Positions 1 to 12,696 of a stretch of 64,000 nt of DNA are shown here, piece by piece. Each line of letters starts with the position of its first letter. Within the stretch, counting starts at the first letter, position 1. Both the position numbers and the translations under genes were made by a program. This DNA is from Callaeas wilsoni (taxonomy: Eukaryota; Chordata; Aves; Passeriformes; Callaeidae): NCBI GenBank assembly GCA_013398955.1, contig VWPU01001258.1, forward strand, positions 1-64,000. The letters are read 5' to 3'. The notes below the pieces were generated by a model. It searched no databases, was not told the DNA's origin, and saw nothing but the letters and a program-made list of their open reading frames with translations.

Positions 1-1546
1 GCTCCACAACCTTGCCAGGTACCAAGGTTAGGCTGATTGGCCTGTAGTTTCCCAGATCCTCCTTCTGGCCCTTCTTGTGGATTGGCGTCACACTGGCCAG
101 CTTCCAGTTGTCTGGGACCTCCCCAGTGAGCCAGGACTGATGGTAAATGATGGAGAGCGGCTTCGCAAGCTCATCTGCCAGCTCCCTCATCACCCTAGGA
201 TGGATCCCATCTGGTCCCATAGATTTATGAGCATCTAAGTGGCTCAGCAGGCCTCTGACTGCTTCCTCCTGGATAACAGGGGCTATTTTGCTTCCCTGAC
301 ACCATCTACCATCCCAGGAGGACAGCTGTCCTGAAGACAACCTATCTTTTTGTTGAAAACTGAGGCAAAGAAGGTGTTCACTACCTCTGCCTTTTCCTCA
401 TCTTCAGTTACTAAATTCCCTCCCACACCTAAAAGAGAATGGAGGTTGTCCTTACCCTTCCTTTTGCCATTAATGTATTTATAAAAATATTTTTTATTGT
501 CTTTCACAGAAGTTGCCAGTTTGAGTTCTAACTGGGCTTTTGCCTAATTTTTTTTTCTACATACCCTAGCAACTCCCTTAAACATTTCCTGAGATACCTG
601 ACCCTCCTTCTAAAGGTGATACACCCTCTTTTTTTTCATTAGTTCCTTCAAGAGCTCCTTGCCCATCCAGGCTGGTCGTTTTCCTCGTCGACTCATCTTT
701 CGGCACATAGGGACAGTCTGTTCCTGTGCCTTCAAGATTTCTGTTTTGAAGCACACCCATCCTTCCTGACTCCTTTGCTCCTAAGGGCTGCTTCCCACGG
801 AACCCTCCGAATAAGTCTCTTGAATAGGCCAAAGTCTGCCCTCTAGAAGTCCAGTGTGTAAGTTTTATTGATGCCCCTCCTTGCTTCACCAAATATTGAA
901 ATAATATAATTTCATGATCACTGTGCCCCAGGCTGCCTCCAACCACCACATCTCCCACCAGCCCATCTCTGTTTGCAAACAGCAGGTCCAGCATAGTACC
1001 TCCCTTGGTAGGCTCGCTCACCAGCTGTGACAAGGAGTTGTCCTCCATACAAGCTAAGAACTTCCTAGACTGCCTCTTCTCTGCTGTGTTAAGTTTCCAG
1101 CAGATGTCTGGCAGGTTAAAGCCACCCACAAGAACAAGGGTTGGTGATCTTGAAACATCCTCCAGCTGCTTGTAGAATAAGTTATCCACCTCTTCTTCCT
1201 GGTTGGGTGGTCTGTAACAGGCTCCCACCAGGATGTCAGCCTTATTAGCCTTTCCCCTGATTCCTACCCATAGGCACTTGACTTGATTGTCATTAGTTTC
1301 AATTTCCACAGCATCCAGACCCTCCCTGAGATAAAGAGCCACCCCTCCACCTCTTCTCCCTCTCCTGTCTCTTCTGAAGAGCTTGTAGCCACCCATTGCA
1401 GTGCTCCAGTCGTGGGAGTCATCCCACCACGTTTCCGTGATGGCAACTACATCACAGCTTTGCTGCTGTACCATGGCTTCCAGCTCCTCTTGTTTGTTAC
1501 CTGTGCTGCGTGCATTAGCGTACATGCGCTTCAACTGGGCTGCTGA
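1..1546 (-). mobile_element. CR1 LINE, endonuclease plus start of reverse transcriptase, decayed
   Basis: Reading right to left on the minus strand, 1534 to about 905 encodes the APE-type endonuclease of CR1 ORF2: NARST near the start, TETWWDDSHDWS, the CYRPPNQEEE loop, GGFNLPDICW and HSDHE. The catalytic-site motif is normally GDFN; here the Asp is Gly (GGC for GAC), and the SDH is kept. A frame change follows at about 880-905, and in the correct frame a TAG lies at 842-844. Bases 507-283 resume the linker before RT (FYKYINGKRKGKDNLHSLLG), and 280-1 encodes the RT fingers (GPDGIHPRVMRELAD, then NYRPISL). The copy is cut by the window edge, so its 3' end is not seen. It is a non-functional insertion in the sense direction of STK3. 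Confidence 0.95.
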
Positions 1547-4500
1547 TTTAAAGTAATTATTTTAGTTATAGCAGTGAATTTAATTAACCTATCTCAATAT
1601 ATGTATAGTAGCAGCTACTCTCTTCTCTAAAGCTCTTAATACCAGGAATAAAACATCACAATATAGTCCAAGGCAAGAATCACCTGCTATAAAAAAGCAT
1701 TCCTACAAACCACTGACTTACATGAATGATACACTGAGACTGAAGATAATGGGTCCATCTCTGCTTTCTACAATACACAACTATTTTAATAACCCTGGCA
1801 GCATCCCGGAGGATAAATTCCTTGCTGTCTGCCAGTGGCTAGCCTCTTCCTTCTGTGAGACCAATAATTTATTTACACAGTATCTTAGAACAGCTTACAC
1901 ATGAAACAACAGAAGGCTTTTGTTTGGTTGGTTTTTCATTTGACAGCATTTTGTCTTTGTGTCCAAAAAGAACGACTCAGCTCAAAAATCTTTTTTCTAT
2001 GTCTGTCTAGAGTCTGTTGAACTTTTGGGAGAGAAAGTAGCCTCTTCAAGAAGACGACACACAGCCCAGCTAATCTCCCCAGCTGTTGTCAAGGCGTTTA
2101 TATAGGTTTTTACAAAGGTTTCCTATACTATGGTTCCAGAACCAGGGATGACTTGTCACAACTTAAAATTAGTGTTTTGATGACAGATGTCCTGTTCCTG
2201 GAGAACCAGCTATTCCCACCTGCAAATGCTCATGATGCAAGTACAGAATCAACACATGGGGAAACCGATCACATTCTTGACTACTACTGACAACTTGATT
2301 ATGCTTCAGGGATCTTCGAAGTACACATGAATGCCAAATCATTGTAATAATTTCTTGGGTGAGTATTTAAACAATCACTATATATTGTTTTAGTTGTGCA
2401 ATATTCTCCCTAAGGCAGACATGCACGGGAAGATTTAATAACCTATATAACTTGACTAAGTTATTCCTCCTTGAGGAGTAAGAATTGTTGAAGATTGTTC
2501 AAAGAGCTTTAACTATGCATAACATCATAAAATTTTAAACTGAAGACAACAAAAATGTTTAGCTGTCAGATCTATAAAACTGTGACACAGTCCCCCCAAG
2601 GAAAGTAATGGAAGTACCTTCAATTCAGACAAGTTAAGCTAATCTGGAAAAAGTATTCGGTAGCACATCTACTTTAATGATACAGAAAAGATCATTTAGT
2701 AAGTAATTTTAATCTCTCATTTTTCAGATTAATAATAGTTTGGACAAGAACTACCTCACTAAATAAAAATAATAGAGTAAAACATAAGGAAAAAAACTAC
2801 TGGAATCAATATTTAGTTTCTAATTTACTCTAGGACAACCTCCCACAGGTATTCAAATTTGAATTACCATGTGAACACATCCCAAGTATAAGAAGCTCAA
2901 ATATCACTGAAAGAATAAAGCATTTTTCTCATTTTGGATATTGTATTGGATATTACCAGTAGATTTGTGTGGTTTTGTGCTTAATGTTTTCTTTATGTTA
3001 TGTCTCATTTAAAACATAAAGGTAAAGTGAAACCCAAGTTTATCTGAAATAAAAATTTTGAAAGACCATAAAAAATCATTTTAGTCTTCACAGGTCACCT
3101 TTTATATCCTCTGCAACAAAACCATCTATTTACAATATTTTTGGACCTCTTTGCTCTTAATTTGAAGGAGAAAAATAACTTATGCAATTCCTCCCCAATG
3201 ACTTAAAGAGTCAGTATTTCTCGATTGTTTTGGAAAACTCCAAAGAGATAAGGTCAGACATCGATGATTCTCAAGTAGTAGCATATTTAGGTACATGTCT
3301 TTGGAAAAATTTTGCCTGCCCATAAATTAGCAGCAGAAGCAAGTTTTCCTTAAATCCAAGGTGTTTTCCAGGTAACCCTGTCTACTCACAATTTAGTGGC
3401 AAGTGCAAACTACTCTTGAGACTTTGCAGATTTTTGCACATAACTGAAGATAGACTCTTGACTAAAGAAGTGTTATTATAGACACAATTTGTAAATTACA
3501 ACCTAAATAACACAGGCAAGCCAACTTACTGCCTTGCTGAATTAGAAGTAAAAACCTAGTACTCGCAAAGAAGAGGGATAAGAGAGTAAGTGTCATTAGG
3601 TGTTCTCAGAGAGGCAAAGCCAGAGATAAACCTTACACGTATAAGAAAGCTTAAGTAGTTAACAGGTACAAATTACTGGCTAGAAAATCTTCAGAGTTCA
3701 TACCAACAAACGTGATAAATCACAGTTGACATGGATTAATTTAATACGAATTATTTAATCTAACCATTCATTCATAAACTGGTACCACATAGTGTTGTGC
3801 TTACCATTTCTCGCGTATGAAAAGGTGGAATGAAGCGAAAAAGTGAATCTGTTCGTATACTAGCAAGAGGAAACAAAAGGCGAGAAAGAACATTTAAAAC
3901 AAGGGCTGCAAATGCTCTTATTAGCCTTACATAGGAAAGTGTAAAACAGGTTTTGACTCCGTATTTTAGTTACGGAGTTATCAGGTAACTGGGATTTGAC
4001 ACCAATTCCAACAAAAACAAAGCAGTCTCTCAAAAAAAAACCTCCCACCACCTCCTACCCAATTTCAAGAGCCATCTTCTTTCTATTCTTTCTTTTTTCA
4101 TACTGTATGGTTATCCAAGGAATTTTCATTTTAACCAAAATACCAATAACTGCTGAAATAAGAGAATGTGAATGCCTTCTATAGTCATATTAGCATGTAA
4201 AAGTATAACTCAATATATTACACCAACTATTTACCTCCACAACTCTGCTTCTCTAATATGGTTACAATTAGATTGTATTGCCACGGAGAATAAATGCAGT
4301 CCAAGGTTTTCTCTAATTTTGATTGCTGCTGAAGTTTCTCCTTTCATCTTTGTCCCAGAATGCCTTACTACTGAACAGAAATCCTAGGTCTTCTAAATGC
4401 CCAGATAGAAAATCAAAACCATAAACCTGGCAGTAAAAGAGAACAAGCATTACAGTTTACAATGTTACCAGAAGACTTGCAGCCTCATGGTGGTTTTATT

Positions 4501-6208
4501 ATTTTCATTTTTTTGCAATAGTGTGTGAAATTAACAACCCCAGAACTTAAACGAGTGGTTGTTATGCAAAGAACCACACATTTAGATTGAAGGATTCTTC
4601 AAACGGAAGTTTCTTCTGAATTTACATTTTCTTCTCTCTTAATTCCTCTAATTTCATTAAACTAGTGGATGAATGCAGAAGTATCCTTGCTGAAATTTGC
4701 TGTTTAATTCCCAAAGGGCTTTTTTCTTTTTTATAAATAGTAATATACAGGACCACCTAAAATGAGCTACTGAGCAGTAACCGAAACATTCTTGAAACGC
4801 GATGCTCTATGCACAACCCTAGAAAGATTGGGGTTTTTGGTCTTTGAAATACTCACAGGCATATGCACGCTACATCACGCTGTGGAGATTGCCTATGTGA
4901 GATACCAGCCGGTAAATGTGCATCCTTGGTTCCTCACATCCAGAATCCCCAGTAACTTTTCATGGGACCTTATATGGAGTTAGGAATATACACATGAATC
5001 CAATTTCTTGAAGTTCCATTACAAGCTGAACCCACTGGTTTTGGCTGAAGAGGATATGTAAAACCTTAAGGAAAGCACTACTTGAGAACCACTTGAGCTG
5101 CATCATGCACAGAAGCCCCCAGTGATGGTACCATGCTTACAAAAAAGCACATATGGAATTCATAGGGACAAATCTGCAAGTCTCAGGGATAAACATTTCT
5201 CACATGTCAAAGCACACTTGTGCTCATGTGGATACACAGGGATCACACCTCTAGCCCTCTTGCAGTGGGTCCTAACCCAGCGTGCTATCACACTATCTCC
5301 TTGTGAGGAAATCATCACGCACACAGGCATTTTTGCCATCTCTTTGAAAAGCTGAACAATCATCCCAAATCTTCTTGTCCACATAAAAAAAATACAAAGG
5401 GAGGTGTGGGGTGCGAAATCACATATCTCAGTTGTGTGTGACTTTGGTAAGAACACAAGCAGGATGATTTCCTGGCTTGATTCACACACTGCAGGAACTA
5501 CATAAAAGGCAAACTTACACAGTTTTTTTCAACATAAAGAAAGCCAATATGACTCAAGATATATTTTCCTAAGTATGTGGCAATCACTAGAAAACACTAT
5601 TTTCACTCAAAGAATTAAAAAATTGAAGAAGTGATCATACAGCCATGAGCTTAGAGAGATGATGCATAAGGGGATGTAAAGGTAACATTAAAGTCTCAAT
5701 AAAATGCTGGTTCATTAGATGAGCCAGAAAACTCTTATTATAAATTTTCCTATTGGGAAATTTTGCTGAAGAATATAATGAACTTGTTCCAGGAACAAGG
5801 TGTACTCCTAAAGAGTGTCTAAAGAATAACTGCTACTTTTGTTTTCAAAAAATTATTCTGACCAAGGGGAAGGCGACATCCCCCTAAAAACATAGGAGAT
5901 GAGTACAAAGCTGGCCACCACCCAAAAAAACTGGTTCACTTGGCTGTGTGTGTACATATAGTGAACTTCTGAGCACTTTTTGATATGATCTTCTCAGAGG
6001 ACCAGTGTAGGATCAGGAGACTTTCCACAGTCTGGAGTAACACTTAAGGCATCAGGCAATGAAAGTCCCATGACAGTAAACTTGAAAACCCAAAAATAAC
6101 TGTTATCATGGGGAAGAGATTATAGAATAAAAACTGCCTTCATGAAGCTAGGGATAACTTAGGTCTTTTGAATATTGTAACTTTCTAAGGATCAGTAATA
6201 ATCAAACC

Positions 6209-6350
6209 CAAAATTAGCTCAGTTGGTTAGAGCATGGTGCTATTAATGCCAAGGTTGCAAGTTTGATCCTCATATGGCCATTCACTTAAGAGTTGGACAC
6301 GATGATCCTTGTGGGTTCCTTCCTACTCAGAATATTTTGTAAATCTGTAA
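6209..6350 (+). mobile_element. tRNA-Ile-derived SINE with CR1 tail (TguSINE1-like)
   Basis: The first ~72 bases follow tRNA-Ile: an A box (tagctcagttgg, 6215-6226), the ggtgctattaatgcc anticodon-arm region and a B box (gtttgatcct, 6261-6270), with several changes that make a functional tRNA unlikely. The body then continues as a CR1-like 3' end (gatccttgtgggttccttcc, 6303-6322, then actcagaatattttgtaaat). A tRNA-Ile head fused to a CR1 tail is the structure of the songbird SINE TguSINE1, mobilised by CR1. It lies antisense to STK3. I see no clean target-site duplication. Confidence 0.88.
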
Positions 6351-7886
6351 ATAAAGTTGCAAGAAAAAGACGAGTAAAATGACTGTGACTAGCGGATTAA
6401 AGAGCTATCCAAATAGGACCCTGTGGATAAACCAGGCCAAGCCCAAAAATATTTACTCACCTAATAAAAAATATTTCTTCTTCAAAATCAGGGAAAAAAT
6501 AGGCCCATTTAAGAATCTCAAGTACCACAAAACTGGCTTGAGTACATTTCTTAAAGCTGTTCACTCAAAATTCTCCAGTCCCCACTACCCAATATTAAGA
6601 GGGTTAGTCAACATAAGTCTTATACTAGATATATCAATTACACATAGGATCACCTTTTCTGCAGACCATAAAGATCTCATGTTTCCTTTTTTGAGAAATT
6701 ATTGTCCTGGGTCTTGGCATTCTTGAAATACAGAGGCTTAGACTCTTCTTAATACTCAATTACTGCATTGGAGAACATGGTGAGATGGGCCAGGTGGGAT
6801 CAACTGCTTCAACCACAGCTGCCCTTTGGGTGTATCTGAACAAAGCACGTGCCTGCCTCATGAACATCACCAGCTGTAAGACTGAGACATTTACGAGTGT
6901 ACCTACTTGCCAATCACCTAGCTGTTGCAAAATACCAAGAAGGCTTTGAGCCAGCTCTGACAATCACATTTCTGAGGACAGAGAGTCACTCCAGTGAACA
7001 GCCAAGAAATGCATTCAGGCCACCCTGCAGCCCTTGTACTGCAGACAAGGGCTTCTTCTGAGAAGTTCCAGAGAAAGCTGACGACTTTAACGAGTAGGAA
7101 TTTGGAAGCAGTACTTCTGTACGTGTGTCATGGGGCAATCTGAGGACAGTTCCAAAAAAAGAAATGAAAAAGCAGCTAGACTGATTCTCTGTATCTGGCA
7201 TGTGTGAGCAGTTATGCAGAAACTCACTGAAGTGATCTTAACTGTAGGACAGATGGTATTTGTGCTTTAGATCATTGAGGGGGAACCAGACCTGGCACTC
7301 TTTGCAATAAAGAGAGCATCTGCAATGGCGCTTCTTAGTTACTGAGCTGTGACTGCACGACAGAAGTGCTGTATCAGGAAAAGATAGAGAAAAGCTGAAA
7401 CATATCATGAAAACTTATGTCAGAAATGGAGATGAGCTTCTAGCTGTAGAAGATTGCTCTAATGAGTCTTAGCAGGTGAGGTGGGTTAAGTCTTGCTAAC
7501 AGCCAAATGCCCACTCGGCTGCTCACTCCTTTCCCCTTTCTTATCAGCATAGGGGGAGAAAATAGGATGAGAAAGCTCATGTCTCAAGATAAATGGTAAG
7601 CAATCTCCCTGTCTTTACCATCACAGCCAAAACATACTTGACATGGCGCAAATTTAATTTATTGCCAATATAAATAGATTTGTGCACTGAGAACCAACCA
7701 ACCAGCTACAACGGAAAACCACTGAAGCAACACCTGGTCCCTTTCCCTTCCCAGGCTTGACTTCACTCCATTACAGACTACTACTCATGGGCACTACTCC
7801 CCTAATAACACAGAGGGATGGAGGGTGAGCAGTTATGGTCAGTCAGTAACCATTCCTTGTTGCCACTCCTTCCTCCTCATAGTTTT

Positions 7887-8491
7887 CATAGAATCATAGA
7901 ATGGTTTGTGTTAGAAGGGACCTCTGTGTAAAGACCATCTATAATCCAAGCCCCTTGCCATAGGAAAGGGCACCTTTCGCTAGATCAGGCTGCTCAAAGC
8001 CCCATCCAATATTTGAACACTTCCATGGATGGAGCATCCACAAATTCTCTATGCAATCTGTTCCAGTGTCTCAGCAATCTTATAAAAAAATCTTTCAGTT
8101 CAAAAATGCACTGGCAGCTCACTGAATCCGTTTAAAGTCATTGCACCTTGTCTTCCACTACAGGCCCTGGTAAAAAGTCTCTCTCCGTGTTTTTTTTAGA
8201 ACTCCACCATAGATATTGAAAGGCCACAGTATGGCCTTCCCAGAGCCTTCTCTTCTCCAAACTGAACAACCCCAATGGTTTCAGTCTTTCCTCCCTCTGA
8301 CCATTTTTGCGTCCTTCCTCTGGACCCAGTCCAACAAATCCACATGTTTCTTGCACTGAGGATTCCAAGGCTGGATGCGGTACTTCAAGTGAGGACTCAT
8401 GAGAGCTGAGTAGAGGGGAACAATCACCTCCCTGCACCTGCTGCCTGTGCTTTCTTACGCAACTGCAAATGGCTCTCTAAGCCGCAAATGC
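7887..8491 (-). mobile_element. CR1 LINE, 3' end fragment
   Basis: Begins with the inverted CR1 terminus (catagaatcatagaatgg) and continues as the CR1 3' UTR and the C-terminal ORF2 tail, where an open minus frame (8437-8138) includes the LFSLEKRRLWEGH block of CR1 proteins. The 5' truncation point is near 8491, where a second CR1 tail abuts it. Sense to STK3. Confidence 0.93.
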
Positions 8492-8493
8492 AT

Positions 8494-8570
8494 ATTCATA
8501 GAATCATTCAATGGTTTGGGTTCGAAGGGACATTTAAAGACCACATAGCCCAACTCACTTTTAAAAAAGC
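8494..8570 (-). mobile_element. CR1 LINE, short 3' tail abutting another CR1
   Basis: A second CR1 terminus (tcatagaatcattcaatggt, then gggttcgaagggacatttaa) starts within a few bases of the end of the previous copy and loses resemblance after about 8570. It is a separate, strongly truncated insertion in the same orientation. Confidence 0.88.
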
Positions 8571-10466
8571 GTTTTAAGGCTACTTCCACTTTTCATGGAA
8601 GCAGAAATAATTGATACATGATCTCTCACATCTTACCTTATCAGTCCCTATTCTCATCTCAGTACACATTGTAACACATCTACTGGTAACTCTGTCACAC
8701 GTGCACTAACACATGGAGGCCAGGCTGGACTGACTCTGTGCCACAATGACTGGTGGTCAAAGCCATTTGTGTCTTGTTCAGAGTAAAGTATCTGCTCATA
8801 TTACTCCTGTCTCATGACCAGCAGTAAGACAGGTGATCTTCCTTTTTTTGTTGTATTCTCTGTTCCCTCCATCCGGGCTCCCAGTAGTTTAGTCCTGCAT
8901 TTGATTTCCTCTCTCTGCCAGTCAGCATACACGATCTGGGTACCAGTAGTTAACAATTCACTCGTTAGACTTCACTGATGTTGGTTAATGAAAGGCTTTT
9001 GTATGTGCATGAAATTGCTTTTCTCCCTCCTTTTCCTTTTTAAATTGATATGAAATTACATTCTGTGATACTATATATAAAACTGTGAAAGAATGCTAAA
9101 TCAAATACTTGAAAGACATTAAAGAAGAATATCTTATGATTCCTTAGGCAATCTCAATTTTGCTTTTTTCCTAATTATAGCACTGTAACACATTCTTTAA
9201 TTACATGACTATGGGTTAAAACTCACCTAAATAATGGGTCCATAACGGGTCAAGCGATCATAAATGCATCACTTCTTAACTTTTGACCATTTGATTTCAG
9301 CATGGTCAAAACACAGTTTTTAAAGTTTTTTTTGCATTTAATGAGATTAGTTGAGAACCCTTCACAAATACTACTTTTTCCCACATAACCAACAAACTAA
9401 ATATGACAGATGAACATTCTCCTTCATACTTAGTCTTATAATCTGCTTGTTAGAGATGAAGGAAGACTTTCAATCCATGGCTCAACAAGTCCAAAATAAT
9501 GCCAGTAGATGTGGGGAATTTAAAAAAAAGCAGCTAGCTAGAGTATTCTATTCTGTCATAGCTCCCACTTAGTAAGGCAAAGGCTCCAGTATTACTCTAA
9601 GGTGCTTTGCTGGGACTACTCCTGAGAATTCGAGGAGCAGTAAAAACAAGGTCTTTCTCTTGAAATTTGTGCTTAGCAAGAATGTACTTTCCTTTTAGAC
9701 ATGGGTCACGTTACAACCACTCTTCTAACTTCATAACAAGAAAAATGCCCTAAATTGAAAATTATATTACACCTCTACTAACCAATCCTTTCTGTTATCA
9801 TACTATACTGCTGTCCACCTTCTAAGTGACAGTTCTCATGAGAAGCACAGTACACTCCAGATGCCAGGTGAAGTTCACTGCACTAATAATCAATTTAAAA
9901 CTGCAGAACCGTGTCTTGAACTGGCCATCTGCAAAATCCTCTCACCACCACATGCTATAGTGGCAACTGCCAGCAGTAGAGGAATTTCAGAGAACAATTC
10001 ACTGATTAAAACTGTCAGGTAATTTTTCAATGAATGTGTCTCAGCTCTGAAATTAATTTCTCCTTAACCTATGGTCTGACAGCTTATGTTTGCTGACTTC
10101 CATAACATAGGATATGGAATTGCAGAAGAAAATTACCATTGTATTTGGTGACAGGACAGTATGAGGACCACAGGGTACTATCGTTCTTTGGAGGTGTTCT
10201 ATTTTGGGAAGCAGCAACGAGATGAGATGAGATGTACAAAGGAAGAAATTAATTGAAATGAAACCAAATTAATAAACTGCTCAGTGAGGCTTGGAAAATA
10301 TGTTTTCTAATGAATCTGTGTTAATTCTAGGGTAGCATAGGAATCTGTAAAAAAGGTGGGTGCAGGGAGAACAGTTTGGTGTTGGAAGCAATCCAGCCGC
10401 TCCACGCACACATGACAGCCAAACCTCTGAAACTTCATGGCACTCGGCACTCGTCCTCAGTGAGCT

Positions 10467-10486
10467 GCTGTTGCCATAGCAACAGC
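10467..10486. promoter_or_regulatory. RFX X-box-like palindrome
   Basis: The 14-mer GTTGCCATAGCAAC (10470-10483) matches the RFX-family X-box consensus at all informative positions (GTTGCC, two bases, GGCAAC-like half with one change). It sits within a 20-bp near-perfect palindrome, flanked by gct/agc. It lies deep in the last intron of STK3, in a stretch with no recognised repeat. Whether RFX proteins bind it is inference from the motif alone. Confidence 0.5.
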
Positions 10487-12680
10487 TCTTTAAAACATGG
10501 AAAACAGGTCAGGTACTTTCAAACTAACCACTGTTTCCAATGTCACTATTTTCCCCTAGAGTTTAGAACTAGCCCACCTCTGAGATGATCACTGGGCTGT
10601 TGCTGTAGAGTCATCAGCCAGCAGACAGAAGAAAACAAGGCTCTTGAGTTTCACAGGGATGCGTAAGTAACATGGCGTTTGGCCTCCCTCCACCTACCGC
10701 TCTTTCCCCTAAATCCTTTAGAAATCCTCTTCAGAGGTATCACCTCTTTTCCACCTCTTTTTCTCTGAAAATATTCTTTACTCCAAAAACTGTTCAGGAC
10801 TTCAGATTTTTCATTTTCTTTTTTAAACAAAAAGGCACTGCAAAATTTTAGATTTAAATCCTGTTAACCACTGAGTGTAAGCGAAAGGTGCATTATTTGG
10901 CCATAACATCATTCCTTCAAAAGGCTGTAACAGTACCATTAAAAACTTTTTGTAAGGAAGAATAATCATTGCAAACTAGGTCTTGAAACCCCATGACAAG
11001 GAAGTCAACGAGCTCAAGAGACAACAAATGAAACAGCTGAGCATGTACACACCAAGCTGCACTACAACCAACACACTCCTGCCAATTCCCTCTCTGTTTC
11101 TCTAAAGTAGCACTGAAGGTGGACTGCACACAGTGGCTCACATCTTGCCAAATTTTAAGTCACAGAAGAAACATAAAAGGACAAGTCTTTGTTTTGTCTT
11201 TTAATTTAACGTCTTTGTTACTTGAACCTGCCTGAATGCAGGCATACTTACACAGGTCTCTTCATCTTGCCTCACAGTTGTATTCTAATAGTTAATGGAA
11301 ACTCTTTAGACAGAAACAGTGATGAAATTTACAACTTTGCAAAAGCAAAATAAAAAGCCCATTTCATCCTATACACACACATCACAAGCACCATGGAAAT
11401 ACCATATTTCTATCTCTATGAACATGATCAGCGTAATAGTTCTCATCTTGAAGCCGTTAGCCATTTCTGTAGAATACATGTTCTTCTGGATGTATGGATG
11501 TGTATGGATGGCATTTAGAACATGTGACTATAATTAATGGCAATCTTAAAGTAACCCAAATGTTTGCACTTTAGAAAGAAAGCCTCCTCTTCCAGTCATA
11601 CACTTCTTCAAGTAATTCCCTGTGCCAAAAAGCACAATCTTCAAAGAGGACACAACAAAATAAAAGAGGTAGTCATTTCAGAACAGGTCATTTTTACTAA
11701 CAGAACTTTTTGCATCTAGATAACTTTTTAGGGTAATGTGAAAGTTTGGTCTGTGCCTTTAAAGAACACTTTTTACTCCATTCTTACTTGAAAGAATAAT
11801 ATTCAAATATAAAAACCAACTACATATACTGGACTGTAGTGACACCATGAGGGAAAAAAAATTCAAACACGTTTTTAGAAGGTTCCACCTAATTCATATC
11901 TACAAGCACTACAGCATGGTCATACAGCATCATGTAGTCAAGGCTGCACAGGTTGCAAAGTTCCTGCTTCTCAGCTGCAGATCTAACCTTGCCGATGACC
12001 CTAGTCTGCTGCAATGCAAAGTAAGTTAAATTTATCAAAAAGGTTTAAGGTGAGTTGTTTTAGTTCTCACTATGGCACACTAAAAATTGTCACATAAATG
12101 AAGTCAGGGTTCTCAGCTGAGCATCAAGCAGCTTCTTGAAATAGCTATAACCATGCTACTGTACCTTTAGAGCTGTCCTATTGAACAATTTTCTCCTGGA
12201 ACATTTATGTCAAGAAACTAGATTCTCTGATTACTATTCTTATATCTGTACAACTCCTAATGTCAAATGCAAATATAAGTAATACTATAATCATTAAACA
12301 GATGCCAGAGAAGTGTTAATTCTTCAAGCGTTTCTTTCTTAGGAACTGGGTGAACTTGCCCTAAACTAAGGAATGCCTAGAGAAACAGTCTAAGTTGTGA
12401 AATTTCTTACCCAAAATCTAAATGCAGTTTTACATTTAGGTACACAAATGAAAGTAGCTTCTTTAACAGTCTGAGCAGTGAAATTTAGCATTGACATCCG
12501 TAGGAGTTTTGCCACTCATTTTAGCGAGTATGAGAATAAGTTTTTATGGAGAGTTTGCCAATAACTGCAGCTTTGTATTCTGGGCTTGCATAGCTTTATT
12601 TTTAAATTTTTACTCACATAAAAATATAAAGTAGGTATAAAAACTTGTCAAATTAATTTTTTTGCTTTGTAGGATTTGTA

Positions 12681-12696
12681 GTGTGTGTGTGTGTGT
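12681..12696 (+). repeat. (GT)8 microsatellite
   Basis: Eight uninterrupted GT units within the last intron of STK3, followed 10 bases later by a short CACACAC run. A plain simple repeat. Confidence 0.95.

Noticed and set aside
6209..6280. Functional tRNA-Ile gene
   Set aside because: The tRNA-like part has changes in the anticodon loop region and acceptor, and it runs directly into a CR1-like tail, which marks a SINE.
6760..7201. Two minus-strand open frames of about 70 codons
   Set aside because: No family resemblance, no repeat hallmark and no splice logic; length is within chance expectation.
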